This document shows positions 1 to 9,268 of a stretch of 64,000 bases of DNA, one piece after another. The translations under genes and the position numbers were made by a program. Numbering within the stretch: the first letter of the stretch is position 1; every line of letters starts with the position of its first letter. Source of the DNA: Parapedobacter soli (GTDB lineage: Bacteria; Bacteroidota; Bacteroidia; Sphingobacteriales; Sphingobacteriaceae); the NCBI RefSeq assembly GCF_025460835.1, contig NZ_JAMXAY010000007.1:1-64000 (forward strand). Reading direction: 5' to 3'. The notes below the pieces were generated by a model. That model worked only from the letters and a program-made list of their open reading frames with translations. It made no database searches and was not told the DNA's origin.

Positions 1-66
1 TTATTTCTGTTTTTTTTATCCCTAAGTCATAATGCACAACGGGTAGTATCTACCTAATCTACACCC
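1..66. other. Left-edge intergenic fragment
   Basis: This stretch follows the stop of the minus-strand SusC gene. It holds no open frame of note. In Bacteroidota a susD gene normally follows susC in the same direction, so the partner would start just left of the window. That is inference; no part of it is visible. Confidence 0.4.
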
Positions 67-3000
67 TTAAAAACTGGCATTTAAACCGATGACGAACTGA
101 CGGGGGCGCGGATACGTGCCCCAGTCGAAACCCGGCGTCGGATAACGCGAATTATTAATGTTGGGATTACTGTTTATTTCCGGATCTATTCCGGAATAAC
201 CCGTCAAGGTCATCACATTGTAGACGGTCCCGTAAATCCGCAATGCACTCAGCCCCGCTTTACTCAGTAACTGGTTGGGCATGGAGTAGCCCAGTGTCAA
301 GGTGTTGAGCCGAAGGTACGATCCGTCTTCGATGCCGATATCGCTTACATACCCCTGATGCATATAAGTCAGTGGCAACGTTGCGTTTTTATTAAGCGCG
401 TCCAGCGCTGCCGGATCGGTAACGCGTACCAGGTTGCGGTTTTCGTCGATATCATACACCCGATAGCCATCGTTTACGATATCGAGTTTGTTGCCATATA
501 ACCCTCCGCCTTTGTTGCCATTGTATAAGGAGGCCAATTTGTTGGCGTTGTAGATTTCATTGCCGTAGCTCCAGTTGAAATAAGCGCCCAGGTCTACTCG
601 CTTATACTTAACCGTCAGGTTGAAACCACCTGTATGCTTAGGGGTCATGTTGCCGATTTCCACGTAGTCATCGGTATTGATTACCCCATCACCATCGCGA
701 TCGAATAATTTAGGCATACCGGGGTAAGCCTGTTGGCCTGCGGGCACCACGCCTTTATGATGGGCTACAAAGGCCGGCGCAAGGTCGGGAACGCCGTCTT
801 TCAGTGTATACATGCCCGTAGCAGCGTCGTAGTTGAAATCGCTCGTTTCATAATAGCCCTTATCTACCGTCCGGAACCCCATCACAATGCCCACCGGCTT
901 GCCTTCCTTCAAGAGGTAGTCGCTCTCGGGAATGCGCGACTGGAAAAAGGATGTCCCGTAGGCACTCTGTACGCCATCGGCCAACTCATCGATATTTGAC
1001 TTGTTGAAGTTGATATTACCACCGGCGGTAATCTGCCAATCGTCATTTTGGAAAAGGGTGCCCGACAGCGATAGTTCAACACCCCTGTTGCTGGTTTGGC
1101 CAACATTGGCATAACTCGTGGTAAACCCGGTGATGGATGGGATATCGGTGAGCATTAACAAATCCCGTGTATTGTTTTTATACACTTCCACGCTACCCCA
1201 CAACCTGTTCTGCAGCAACGTAAAGTCGAGCCCAAGGTTACGGGTAATGGTCGTTTCCCATTTCAGGTCGCTATTGGCCATCTGGTCTGCTGCCAAATCA
1301 TACGCCGGTTGGATGGCATTGTCCAACACCGCTTGGCGCCGTGTGTCTGTTTCGGCCCTCCAAAGTTGCGACCATTGGTTGGGATCTACCGCATCGTTGC
1401 CCACCTCGCCGTAGGAAGCACGGAGCTTCAGGTCGTCTATCCAAGACACATTTTCCATAAAACGTTCGTTAGAGATACGCCACGCCACGGCCCCTGCTGG
1501 GAAATACCCCCAGCGGTGTTCCGGCGAAAAGTTTGACGAGCCGTCCGCCCGCATGGTAACGGTAAATAAGTATCGATCTAAGAACGAATAGTTTCCACGG
1601 CCAAAATAAGAGATGATGCGTCCGGGCGTCGATACGCCCGTGGCAACGGTCAAGTTGGTCGCTACGCTACTATCGTATTGGTTCATCATGGCAAACGCAT
1701 TCTCTTTGGTGAAGTTCGCCGGGAAACGCAGGGCGTTTATCCGCATGTCGGTTCCGCCCGAATTGGTGAACTCCTGTCCCGCCAGTATGTTAAGTCGATG
1801 TTTGTCTGTCTGGAGAACGTCGTAATTCAACGTATTGGTCCACCTTAAGTTCCACCGGTCATTTTTCCGATAGTCTGCGTTGCCGGCAAACAACACCCGA
1901 TCGATCGTTTCCATGGTGCCGGTAGCGACAAAGAAATTCGCATCGGTGGTCGGTCCCGACCAGTTGCGGTCAATGCTGTACGAGCGCGCCAGGGTCAATT
2001 CGCTAAAATAGGTTAGATTCGGTACGATGTTCCACGTTGCCCCGGTGGTACCGAGAAAATGTTGGTCCAAGGCAAGGTTTTCGACGTCGTTGGTCCGGTT
2101 TACGGGATTGGTCACGTCATACATAACGGTCGCTTCTTCGCCTAGCGTAGCGTGCGTAAGCAGAGATAAATCACCCTTGATATCGCTAATCCGGATCGGC
2201 CGGAAGCGGTAGGCCGACGAGAGGATGGAACCTGCACCGCTGGTGGTACCTTCGTTTCCGAGGCTTCTGCGGTCTGTATAACGCAGGGTGAGATTCAGGT
2301 TGAGATTATCACGGATTTTTTGGTCCATCTTGAACATGGCAGCCGCCCGTTTGGCGTAAGACATCAATTTCATGCCGTCTTCATCCATGTAACTGGCAGA
2401 CACCCATATTTTCGTCAGGTCGGTTCCTCCGGTCATGCTCAGGTTGTGCTGTGCGGAGTGCACCGCACCGCCAAACAGTTCCCGTTGCCAATTGGTGCCT
2501 GCTTGGTATTTATACAGTTCCAAATCGTCATATTCGCCAAAAAACTTCTTGAAATTGGTATACTCGCTTGAGTTCTCTCCGCGCAACACACCATATTCGT
2601 AATGCAACAGTGCAAACTCGTAAGGAGAAAGCACATCAAGCTCCTTTGGCATGAACTTGCTCTGAAAGAAATTATTATAGTTGATATTAGTACGGCCTGC
2701 TTTGGGCGATTTGGTAGTAACGATAACGACCCCGTTCGCCCCACGCGAGCCATATATGGCAGTAGAAGAGGCATCTTTCAACACGTCGATCGATTCGATG
2801 TCTGATACAGCGATATCGTTGATATTGTCTACGATGAAACCATCCACGATATATAACGGTGAGTTGTCTTGGGTGATGGATCCGCCCCCACGCACGCGAA
2901 TAATGATTTCCGCGCCGGGCGAGCCGTCTACACTAGTTACCTGTACGCCGGGAAACCGGCCGGTGAGTGCCTCGGCAACATTGACCACAGGCGCTTGCGC

Positions 3001-3411
3001 CAACTCCGATCCTTTGATCGAGCTTACGGCCCCTGCCAGATCTTTACGCGACACGGTTCCATAGCCAATGGCCACGGCTTCTTCGAGCAGGTTATTGTCG
3101 GGCGTCAAAGCGATGATTACCGGTTCACCAGACACGGCCTCTCGCTCCACCGTTTGGTAACCCACATAGCTAAACACCAATGTAACGGCGTTAGCACCGG
3201 GCGCAAGCGCCAGTTCGAAGGTACCGTTGTCGTCCGTTTGGACATCGCGGCCCCCACCCCGTTCCGACACGGAGACACCCGCTATCGGCTCACCTGTAGA
3301 AGCGTCGTTTACCGTACCGCGAACAACGTTTGACTGTTGGGCAAAAACGTATGGGTCACTACCGTACACCATAACCGCGATGACCAAAAGAAATAAATAA
3401 AATTTTCTCAT
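67..3411 (-). CDS. SusC/RagA-type TonB-dependent outer membrane receptor
   Basis: About 1114 residues, full length for SusC proteins. The start is placed at the ATG ending at 3411 because it gives a clean signal peptide (MRKFYLFLLVIAVMVYGSD... cut near FAQQ); the frame extends 33 codons further upstream without signal-like sequence. Order: signal peptide (1-25), CarboxypepD_reg-like beta domain (about 28-105), TonB box region (EEAVAIGYGT), plug with the SusC signature SPLYIVDGF and DVLKDASSTAIYGSRGANGV, then a long beta-barrel ending RQFVIGLNASF with the terminal aromatic typical of outer membrane barrels. SusC proteins import large ligands (glycans, peptides) with a SusD lid. The ligand cannot be told. 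No FecR/sigma pair lies nearby in the window. Confidence 0.95.
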   Translation of the reverse strand: MRKFYLFLLVIAVMVYGSDPYVFAQQSNVVRGTVNDASTGEPIAGVSVSERGGGRDVQTDDNGTFELALAPGANAVTLVFSYVGYQTVEREAVSGEPVIIALTPDNNLLEEAVAIGYGTVSRKDLAGAVSSIKGSELAQAPVVNVAEALTGRFPGVQVTSVDGSPGAEIIIRVRGGGSITQDNSPLYIVDGFIVDNINDIAVSDIESIDVLKDASSTAIYGSRGANGVVIVTTKSPKAGRTNINYNNFFQSKFMPKELDVLSPYEFALLHYEYGVLRGENSSEYTNFKKFFGEYDDLELYKYQAGTNWQRELFGGAVHSAQHNLSMTGGTDLTKIWVSASYMDEDGMKLMSYAKRAAAMFKMDQKIRDNLNLNLTLRYTDRRSLGNEGTTSGAGSILSSAYRFRPIRISDIKGDLSLLTHATLGEEATVMYDVTNPVNRTNDVENLALDQHFLGTTGATWNIVPNLTYFSELTLARSYSIDRNWSGPTTDANFFVATGTMETIDRVLFAGNADYRKNDRWNLRWTNTLNYDVLQTDKHRLNILAGQEFTNSGGTDMRINALRFPANFTKENAFAMMNQYDSSVATNLTVATGVSTPGRIISYFGRGNYSFLDRYLFTVTMRADGSSNFSPEHRWGYFPAGAVAWRISNERFMENVSWIDDLKLRASYGEVGNDAVDPNQWSQLWRAETDTRRQAVLDNAIQPAYDLAADQMANSDLKWETTITRNLGLDFTLLQNRLWGSVEVYKNNTRDLLMLTDIPSITGFTTSYANVGQTSNRGVELSLSGTLFQNDDWQITAGGNINFNKSNIDELADGVQSAYGTSFFQSRIPESDYLLKEGKPVGIVMGFRTVDKGYYETSDFNYDAATGMYTLKDGVPDLAPAFVAHHKGVVPAGQQAYPGMPKLFDRDGDGVINTDDYVEIGNMTPKHTGGFNLTVKYKRVDLGAYFNWSYGNEIYNANKLASLYNGNKGGGLYGNKLDIVNDGYRVYDIDENRNLVRVTDPAALDALNKNATLPLTYMHQGYVSDIGIEDGSYLRLNTLTLGYSMPNQLLSKAGLSALRIYGTVYNVMTLTGYSGIDPEINSNPNINNSRYPTPGFDWGTYPRPRQFVIGLNASF

Positions 3412-3790
3412 ACTTATCGTCTCCAGTTTTATAATTGACAATTGGCTATTCGTCTGCAACCGCATTTCCAACGTTGGAATTACTTCCACAACGATTGCCC
3501 ATTCCTGCAATTATAATGTATCGTAGTCTTAGTTTACGGCAATAATGGGATAAAAATTTACGCAATCGATACCGGTAACGATTGCAAGACGGTGCAGGAT
3601 GGCTAAGTGCGATGCGTGTTGCGTTTAGCCTATTGTACGTAGGAGTTGAGCGACACCATCCTCGGATCGTTATGATGTAAACCCCATCGGCCGCACAACA
3701 TTGCAGGCCGGTTACGGTGGGTTTCCAACCGCCACCGGAACAGATTCAAACACCTAAACAAATCTTTCCTATATTAGTGCCAAAATTACG
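3412..3790. promoter_or_regulatory. Divergent intergenic region with a palindrome and a hairpin
   Basis: Gap of 379 bp between the minus-strand susC and the plus-strand PH/SHOCT gene. It contains a perfect 14-bp palindrome TTCCAACGTTGGAA at 3466-3479, about 55 bp before the susC start, and an imperfect stem-loop at 3708-3738 with a TTT loop and no T-run. A TATAATTG box on the minus strand (near 3512) resembles the Bacteroidota -7 element with one mismatch, but no matching -33 TTTG is evident. No gene is visible. Confidence 0.4.
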
Positions 3791-4348
3791 ATGCGTATCG
3801 ACCAATACATCAACGACGATCAGGATCCCATAGCGGTGGAAAAGTTACTGCTGAAACTGCAAGATATGTTGGCCTCCGCCGGTGAGGAAATCACCTACAT
3901 CGCCGTGCAGAAAAAGCCGGCGGTCACGTTATTCCCCAATAGCATAGCCCTCACCAACAAGCGGGTATTCATCTGTAAATCGACCAAATGGGGGCTGGCG
4001 ACCGACTTTGACATCGTGCCGTGGCAGGACATTGAAGACCTCTCCTTCAAGGAAGGTATCTTGGGAAGCCAAGTGACGTTCACCAAATACAATGGCGAAA
4101 CCCTCACAATGGCCTACATCCCCAAAGACCAGGCACGGAAGTTGTACCGAGCGGGTACGGAAGCCTTGCAGGCACGGTCCGCCAGGGATGGAGCTAGCGA
4201 CACCGATGCGACTGCCCAACTGGATGCGGCCGACCCAAACGACGAACTCTCCGTAAAACTCAAAAAGTTGAAAACCTTGTTTGAGCGCGAACTGATTACC
4301 GAAGCCGAATACGAAAACAAGAAAAACGAACTGTTATCCCAGCTGTAA
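3791..4348 (+). CDS. PH-like domain protein with C-terminal SHOCT motif
   Basis: 185 residues without a signal peptide or membrane segment, so probably cytosolic. The first 125 residues form a bacterial PH-like fold (segments IALTNKRVFICKS and VPWQDIEDLSFKEGILGSQV are typical of the bPH/YdbT group). After an Ala/Asp-rich linker the last 35 residues (ELSVKLKKLKTLFERELIT EAEYENKK) form a short helical SHOCT motif, an oligomerisation element. Its stop is 2 nt from the GTG of lnt, so the two are probably co-transcribed. Function unknown. Confidence 0.8.
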   Translation: MRIDQYINDDQDPIAVEKLLLKLQDMLASAGEEITYIAVQKKPAVTLFPNSIALTNKRVFICKSTKWGLATDFDIVPWQDIEDLSFKEGILGSQVTFTKYNGETLTMAYIPKDQARKLYRAGTEALQARSARDGASDTDATAQLDAADPNDELSVKLKKLKTLFERELITEAEYENKKNELLSQL

Positions 4349-4350
4349 CC

Positions 4351-5967
4351 GTGAAAAAAAACTATTTATTGGCCCTACTGAGTGCGCTCTTATTATGGTT
4401 GGCATGGCCACCGTTCTCTTATACCTCGCCCCTACTTTGGGTGGCTTTCGTGCCGCTCCTGCTGGCGCTCGAAACCGTGATGCGGGGCGACTACCGCCGC
4501 AAAGGCGGCAAAGTTTTCCTGCTGGGCGGGCTGACGGGTCTCGTATGGAACACAGCCTCCATCTACTGGGTATTCAACGCCATGAATGCCGTGATGCCCG
4601 TGTATGCGGCAGCGTTCGTTTCATTGATTCCATTCGGGCTAGCCGCCCTATTGATGGCCTTGGCCTTCCGGCTGTACTACCAATTGCGTAAGCGCTACGC
4701 CATCGGATGGTCATTGGCGGGATTGGTTTCCTTCTGGATGACCTACGAATACCTGCACCAGAGTTGGGACCTATCCTTCCCCTGGATGACCTTGGGCAAC
4801 GGGTTCGCCGGCACCCACCAGCTGGTGCAGTGGTATGAATTTACGGGGGTATATGGTGGAACCGTGTGGATATGGGCAAGCAACATCCTGCTCTTCCTGA
4901 TTATCTTATCCGCCAAAGATGGCTTCGGGCGGGCACACCGCTATAAGCTGCTGGGCGCACTCGTGCTCCTCATCGGCATACCTTCAGCATGGTCTTTATA
5001 CCGCTATTCCAGCTACGAGGAACACCAAAACCCCTCGGATGTGGTGGTGGTGCAGCCTAACATCAACCCTTATGGCAAGTTCACCTTCATCACGCCCGAA
5101 CAACAGATCGACAACCTCATCCGGCTGTCGGATTCGGTAGCCCAGCCGAACACGGAATTTTTCATCTGGCCGGAAACGGCCATCGCCAGGCAAGGCGGGT
5201 TTGATGAAGACCGCTTTTATGAACACCCCGCCTTCTTCCGTATCGAGCAGTTTTTACGGCAGTATAAGAATGGAAACGTCCTCTCGGGCATCGAGGGTTA
5301 TCGGGTCTATAACGATCAACGGACGCCTACTGCGCGCGAATATGACGGTATCTATTACGATGCCTTCAATTCGGCCGTGCTGATCGAAAATTCCGCCAAA
5401 CTCCAGTTTTACCACAAGTCCAAGCTGGTGGCCGGCGCCGAACAATTTCCCTTTGCAGGAGCGTTGGGGTTCCTGAAACCGCTGTTCGCCGGATTCGGCG
5501 GCACCACAGGCGGGTACGGGAGCCAGGACAAGCCTTCGGTTTTCTACTCGCAAAGTGGCATCGGTGCCGCACCCGTCATCTGTTACGAATCGATATGGGG
5601 TAATTACGTCGCCGAATACGTCCGCGAGGGAGCGCAGTTCATCGCTATCATAACCAATGATGGCTGGTGGGGCGACACGGCGGGGAAAGACCAGCACCTG
5701 GCGTACGCCAAACTACGGGCTATCGAAACGCGGCGCTGGGTGGCCCGGTCGGCCAACACGGGTATTTCCGCATTCATCAATCAACGGGGCGACGTGGTGC
5801 AGCAAACCAACTGGTGGGTGCCCACCGCGCTTAAACAAGACATCAACCTCAACGAGGAGATCACGTTCTACGTATCTACAGGCGACTACCCCGCCTACGC
5901 CGGGCTTGCCGGCAGTGCCGGGTTCGCTTTCCTGATCTTGCTTGCCCTCATCAGGCGTAAAAAGTAA
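4351..5967 (+). CDS. lnt: Apolipoprotein N-acyltransferase
   Basis: 538 residues. Lnt adds the third acyl chain to the N-terminal Cys of lipoproteins in the inner membrane. N-terminal half: six to eight hydrophobic segments, beginning LLALLSALLLWLAWPPFSY. C-terminal half: nitrilase-like domain with a visible Glu-Lys-Cys triad: E275 in FFIWPETA, K356 in FYHKSKLVAG and C411 in PVICYESIWG. A last hydrophobic segment precedes RRKK. It uses a GTG start two bases after the upstream stop. The role fits the very large number of lipoproteins encoded in this window. Confidence 0.93.
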   Translation: MKKNYLLALLSALLLWLAWPPFSYTSPLLWVAFVPLLLALETVMRGDYRRKGGKVFLLGGLTGLVWNTASIYWVFNAMNAVMPVYAAAFVSLIPFGLAALLMALAFRLYYQLRKRYAIGWSLAGLVSFWMTYEYLHQSWDLSFPWMTLGNGFAGTHQLVQWYEFTGVYGGTVWIWASNILLFLIILSAKDGFGRAHRYKLLGALVLLIGIPSAWSLYRYSSYEEHQNPSDVVVVQPNINPYGKFTFITPEQQIDNLIRLSDSVAQPNTEFFIWPETAIARQGGFDEDRFYEHPAFFRIEQFLRQYKNGNVLSGIEGYRVYNDQRTPTAREYDGIYYDAFNSAVLIENSAKLQFYHKSKLVAGAEQFPFAGALGFLKPLFAGFGGTTGGYGSQDKPSVFYSQSGIGAAPVICYESIWGNYVAEYVREGAQFIAIITNDGWWGDTAGKDQHLAYAKLRAIETRRWVARSANTGISAFINQRGDVVQQTNWWVPTALKQDINLNEEITFYVSTGDYPAYAGLAGSAGFAFLILLALIRRKK

Positions 5968-6008
5968 TCACTATCTTTGTGGATTGGTTCACAAACGCAC
6001 AAACACAC

Positions 6009-6599
6009 ATGTTCACCGGCATCATCGAAACCCTAGGCAATGTCACCCACCTTCGTCAGGAAGCGGGAAATCTCCATATTACTGTGGCCTCCACCTTATC
6101 GGATGAGCTCAAAATCGACCAGAGCATCGCGCATAACGGCGTTTGCCTTACCGTGGTTGCCTTATCACCTGGTGAGCACACGGTCACGGCCATCGCCGAA
6201 ACACTACAGAAAAGCAATTTGGACGAACTAAAGGTAGGGAGTCTCATCAACCTGGAGCGATGCACCAAGGTGGGCGATCGGCTGGATGGCCATATCGTAC
6301 AGGGGCATGTAGACCAGACCGCGCAGTGCGTATCCATCGCCGATCAGCAAGGTAGCTGGCTATATACGTTCCAATATGACCAAGGGCAGGGCAACATCAC
6401 GGTGGAGAAAGGGTCTATCACGGTCAATGGCATCAGCTTAACGGTGGTAGATTCGCAAGCCGACCGCTTTTCCGTAGCGATTATCCCCTATACCCTCGAA
6501 CATACCAACCTCAGCGAAGTGAGGGTCGGCGATAGCGTAAATCTCGAATTTGACGTTATCGGCAAGTACGTGGCACGGATCATGGCCCTCAGGGGGTAA
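6009..6599 (+). CDS. ribE: Riboflavin synthase alpha chain
   Basis: 196 residues, normal for this enzyme, which converts two 6,7-dimethyl-8-ribityllumazine molecules to riboflavin and pyrimidinedione. The start is at MFTGIIE, the near-invariant N-terminus; the frame extends 10 codons upstream without support. Two lumazine-binding beta-barrels are seen (about 1-90 and 91-196), with paired motifs NGVCLTV and NGISLTVV and the GHIVQGHVD segment. It lies 41 bp after lnt in the same direction and its end overlaps the convergent mscS gene by 11 bp. Confidence 0.95.
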   Translation: MFTGIIETLGNVTHLRQEAGNLHITVASTLSDELKIDQSIAHNGVCLTVVALSPGEHTVTAIAETLQKSNLDELKVGSLINLERCTKVGDRLDGHIVQGHVDQTAQCVSIADQQGSWLYTFQYDQGQGNITVEKGSITVNGISLTVVDSQADRFSVAIIPYTLEHTNLSEVRVGDSVNLEFDVIGKYVARIMALRG

Positions 6600-7461
6600 C
6601 CGGGGGGTCCCCGCCAAGGCTCCCGCCGCTGTCGCCAGTACCGGGTACGTTGACGATACGCATCTCCTGCTGGGGGTAAGGGATGGTGATGTTATTGGCA
6701 TCGAGCGCCAGCTTAATGCGTTCGAAGTTTTCGTAATAGGCCTCCCAAAACTGCTCTTTCGGTGCCCATGCCCAAATCACCAGGTTGACCGCACTATCGG
6801 CTAACTCCGAAACACGCACTTCCGGCTTAGGCGTGCCCATAATGCGGTAATCGTCGTTCAGCACCTTTAGAATCACTTCGCGTGCTTCTTTGATGTTAGA
6901 CTCGTAGGCAATGCCGATTTTATACTCAAGGCGCCGCTTGGTGATGCTGGAGTAGTTTGTAATCACGGTATTGGCCAGCGGCCCATTCGGCGCAAAGACG
7001 GCAATCCCGTCAGAGGTGCGCATGGTGGTATACAGGATGTCGATCTTTTCGATGGTGCCCGCTGCGCCCGACGCACTGCTCACGTAATCGCCCACGCGGA
7101 ACGGGCGGAACAATAAAATCAATACGCCGCCTGCGAAATTAGATAAGCTGCCCTGCAACGCCAACCCGATGGAGAGACTCGCAGCACCCAGTACCGCCAC
7201 AAATGACGTGGTCTGGATGCCCACCATCGATGCCACACTGAGGATGAGCATGGTATATAAGATAAACTTGACGATGCTCGCCACGAAATCGCGCAGCGAC
7301 AGGTCAACGCTTCGCCGCTCGAACCGCTTCCGGATAATGCGGAGAATCAACCCGATTAACCAGCTACCGGCAATCAATATCAATATGCCCAACACCACAC
7401 TGGGTATGCGCGATAATACTGCTTCGATGATGTGGTCCAAGGCGAGCTCTATCTTTTCCAT
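6589..7461 (-). CDS. MscS-family small-conductance mechanosensitive channel
   Basis: 290 residues from MEKIELALDHIIEA, close to E. coli MscS in length. Three N-terminal hydrophobic helices (about 18-100) are followed by the pore-lining helix with Ala/Gly packing (GAASLSIGLALQGSLSNFAGGVLILLFRPFRVGDYV), the middle beta domain and the alpha-beta cytosolic vestibule. Such channels open on membrane tension to release solutes on osmotic downshock. The frame extends 12 codons upstream, but that overlaps a plausible promoter for the divergent small gene, so the inner start is preferred. Convergent 11-bp overlap with ribE. Confidence 0.92.
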   Translation of the reverse strand: MEKIELALDHIIEAVLSRIPSVVLGILILIAGSWLIGLILRIIRKRFERRSVDLSLRDFVASIVKFILYTMLILSVASMVGIQTTSFVAVLGAASLSIGLALQGSLSNFAGGVLILLFRPFRVGDYVSSASGAAGTIEKIDILYTTMRTSDGIAVFAPNGPLANTVITNYSSITKRRLEYKIGIAYESNIKEAREVILKVLNDDYRIMGTPKPEVRVSELADSAVNLVIWAWAPKEQFWEAYYENFERIKLALDANNITIPYPQQEMRIVNVPGTGDSGGSLGGDPPVTP

Positions 7462-7490
7462 TGGACGTAAAGTTAAGAAATCGGAATGAA

Positions 7491-7522
7491 TTTGCATATA
7501 ACGGCATTTTTGTCGAAATTTG
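7491..7522 (+). promoter_or_regulatory. Candidate Bacteroidota-type promoter of the small coiled-coil gene
   Basis: TTTG at 7491-7494, a 20-bp spacer, then GAAATTTG at 7515-7522, one base off the TAnnTTTG -7 consensus. The ATG follows 16 bp later at 7539. Confidence 0.45.
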
Positions 7523-7538
7523 TGTAAACTGATATAGA

Positions 7539-7787
7539 ATGAGTACTATCACCATTACAAAGCTATATTCTTTGCTTTCCAATAAATTAGGGAGGGAATC
7601 AGCTGAAAACCTAACCACATATATCGAAGAAAAAATTAAGGATGAAGTGGGTGATAAAACAAAAATTTTAGCAACGAAGGCAGATTTAGCAGAAACTAAG
7701 TCAGAAGTGATCAAATGGATGTTCATTTTCTGGATTGGCCCGATAGCGGCAACATTCGGCTTTATCCTGTTGTTCCTAAATAAATAG
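7539..7787 (+). CDS. Small coiled-coil protein with one C-terminal membrane helix
   Basis: 82 residues. Residues 1-60 are charged and helical with coiled-coil character (ENLTTYIEEKIKDEVGDKTK, then LATKADLAETKSEVIKW). Residues 61-80 (MFIFWIGPIAATFGFILLFL) form a membrane helix. The layout resembles short DUF1640/CCDC90-type tail-anchored coiled coils, which are often encoded near mobile or toxin-antitoxin genes, but the family assignment is tentative. Its base composition is clearly more AT-rich than the flanking mscS and xerD, suggesting later acquisition. It ends 29 bp before xerD. Confidence 0.65.
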   Translation: MSTITITKLYSLLSNKLGRESAENLTTYIEEKIKDEVGDKTKILATKADLAETKSEVIKWMFIFWIGPIAATFGFILLFLNK

Positions 7788-7816
7788 TAGACTCGTTGGC
7801 CCTTGGACGCGTGTCA

Positions 7817-8710
7817 ATGAATTGGGATTCCGCGATCGGCGACTTTAAAAACTACCTCCAATTGGAGCGTGCAATGGCGGCAAACACCGTAGACGCATAC
7901 CTCAACGACCTCGTCAAACTCCAGCAGTTTGCCGACCCGCTGAACCTCGAACCCAAGGACGTTACCCCCAAACACATACAGGATTTCTTAACTTGGATAA
8001 ATAGCTTCGGGCTATCTGCTACCAGCCAGGCACGCATCCTTTCGGGCATCAAAACTTTTTACCTGTTCATGAGCCTCGAACACGACCTACTCGAAAACCC
8101 CACGGCGTTGATCGAAACGCCGCGCCTGTCCCGCAAAATACCCGATGTGTTGAACATCCGTGAAATCGAACAGCTTATCGACGCCATTGATCTTTCTGTG
8201 CCTGAGGGCATGCGCAACAAGGCGATGCTGGAGGTACTATACGGCTGTGGACTCCGGGTGAGCGAACTAGTGGGGCTCAAAATATCCAACCTGTTCCTCG
8301 ACGTGGAGTTCATTAAGGTAGAAGGCAAGGGAAGCAAAGAACGGCTCATCCCCATCGGTACCCACGCCATCAAATTCCTCCGCATATACCTCAACGAAGT
8401 GCGCGTACACCAGAAAATCAAACGGGGAAATGAAGACTTCGCCTTCCTCAACCGGCGGGGTGCGCCCCTCACGCGGGTGATGGTCTTCATCATCATCCGC
8501 GACCTTGCTACCAAAATCGGCCTGAAAAAGAAAATCAGCCCCCATACGTTCCGCCACTCATTCGCCAGCCACCTCGTGGAGGGCGGTGCCGACCTACGTG
8601 CCGTGCAAGACATGCTGGGCCACGAAAGCATCACCACCACCGAAATATACACCCACGTGGACCGTCAATACTTGCAATCCGTGATTACCCAATACCACCC
8701 ACGGTCATAA
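7817..8710 (+). CDS. xerD: Site-specific tyrosine recombinase XerD-like
   Basis: 297 residues from the ATG at 7817; an in-frame TTG lies 21 bp upstream but adds no conserved sequence. The N-terminal SAM-like core-binding domain (about 1-105, DFKNYLQLERAMAANTVDAY) precedes the catalytic domain. The tyrosine recombinase set is complete: R147 (GCGLRVSEL), K171 (EGKGSKER), H243 and R246 (HTFRHSF), H269 (LGHESI) and nucleophile Y278 (IYTHVD). Length and motifs fit the housekeeping XerC/XerD pair that resolves chromosome dimers at dif rather than a phage or integron integrase. No dif site was recognised in the window. The stop overlaps the opposite-strand terminator. Confidence 0.9.
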   Translation: MNWDSAIGDFKNYLQLERAMAANTVDAYLNDLVKLQQFADPLNLEPKDVTPKHIQDFLTWINSFGLSATSQARILSGIKTFYLFMSLEHDLLENPTALIETPRLSRKIPDVLNIREIEQLIDAIDLSVPEGMRNKAMLEVLYGCGLRVSELVGLKISNLFLDVEFIKVEGKGSKERLIPIGTHAIKFLRIYLNEVRVHQKIKRGNEDFAFLNRRGAPLTRVMVFIIIRDLATKIGLKKKISPHTFRHSFASHLVEGGADLRAVQDMLGHESITTTEIYTHVDRQYLQSVITQYHPRS

Positions 8711-8735
8711 AAAAAACCGCCTCGCATGTGAGGCG
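8708..8735 (-). terminator. Intrinsic terminator of the metal-uptake-like unit
   Basis: On the minus strand a perfect 6-bp stem CGCCTC-ACATGC-GAGGCG (8735 down to 8718) is followed by G and a run of nine T. It lies 35 bp after the stop of the DUF4625-like gene and overlaps the last codon of xerD on the other strand. Confidence 0.85.
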
Positions 8736-8769
8736 AGACGGTCTTGATTGTCGCTAACCTTGTTCTTCG

Positions 8770-9243
8770 CTAATGGTCGTGATCATGGTCATGATCGCCA
8801 TGGTCGTCCTCACCCGCCACGATATCGAGGTGTGATTCCGTTTCCGCCGTATTGCCGGCCTTATCAACTACGGTAAGATGCAAATGGTATTCCCCTTCCG
8901 CAGCGTCGGCTGGTATATCGATATGTTCATGGAAATCGGCGTTCTTAAGCCCTTCATAACCTTCCGTGTACACGCGTTCGAACGTCCATCCGGTTTCACC
9001 TTCCGGATGGATTGACAACGTGATGCGGGCGATGACACCAGGCGCCAAAATAGCCGCATCGAGGTGAAGGTCACTGCCCGGATGCGCTATACCGTCGTTA
9101 TCGTGCCCTACTTCCAGCGATTCGATCAACGGTTTATCGACCGTCGGTGTTCCGCCTTTGTCGCACGCCGCCCAGGAAAAAAAGGTAAAACCAAGTAGGA
9201 TATATACAAGGAATTTATTTCGCTTATTCGTGATGTTATTCAT
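8770..9243 (-). CDS. DUF4625-like lipoprotein with His/Asp-rich tail
   Basis: 157 residues. A lipoprotein signal (FLVYILLGFTFFSWAAC) places Cys27 as the lipidated residue. The middle is an Ig-like beta domain as in DUF4625 proteins (ADAAEGEYHLHLTVVDKAGN). The last residues, EDDHGDHDHDHDH, form a metal-binding tail of the kind found in zinc-, nickel- or copper-handling proteins. It is the last gene of a four-gene unit with the TonB receptor and a paralogous lipoprotein. Inference: it captures or delivers metal ions at the cell surface. DUF4625 is assigned from the fold pattern and context only. Confidence 0.75.
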   Translation of the reverse strand: MNNITNKRNKFLVYILLGFTFFSWAACDKGGTPTVDKPLIESLEVGHDNDGIAHPGSDLHLDAAILAPGVIARITLSIHPEGETGWTFERVYTEGYEGLKNADFHEHIDIPADAAEGEYHLHLTVVDKAGNTAETESHLDIVAGEDDHGDHDHDHDH

Positions 9244-9268
9244 TACTGATAATATTGTTCGTTAAAAA

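Noticed and set aside
7817-8710. Mobile-element integrase
   Set aside because: Length and motifs fit the chromosomal Xer recombinase and no element ends or cargo genes are nearby.
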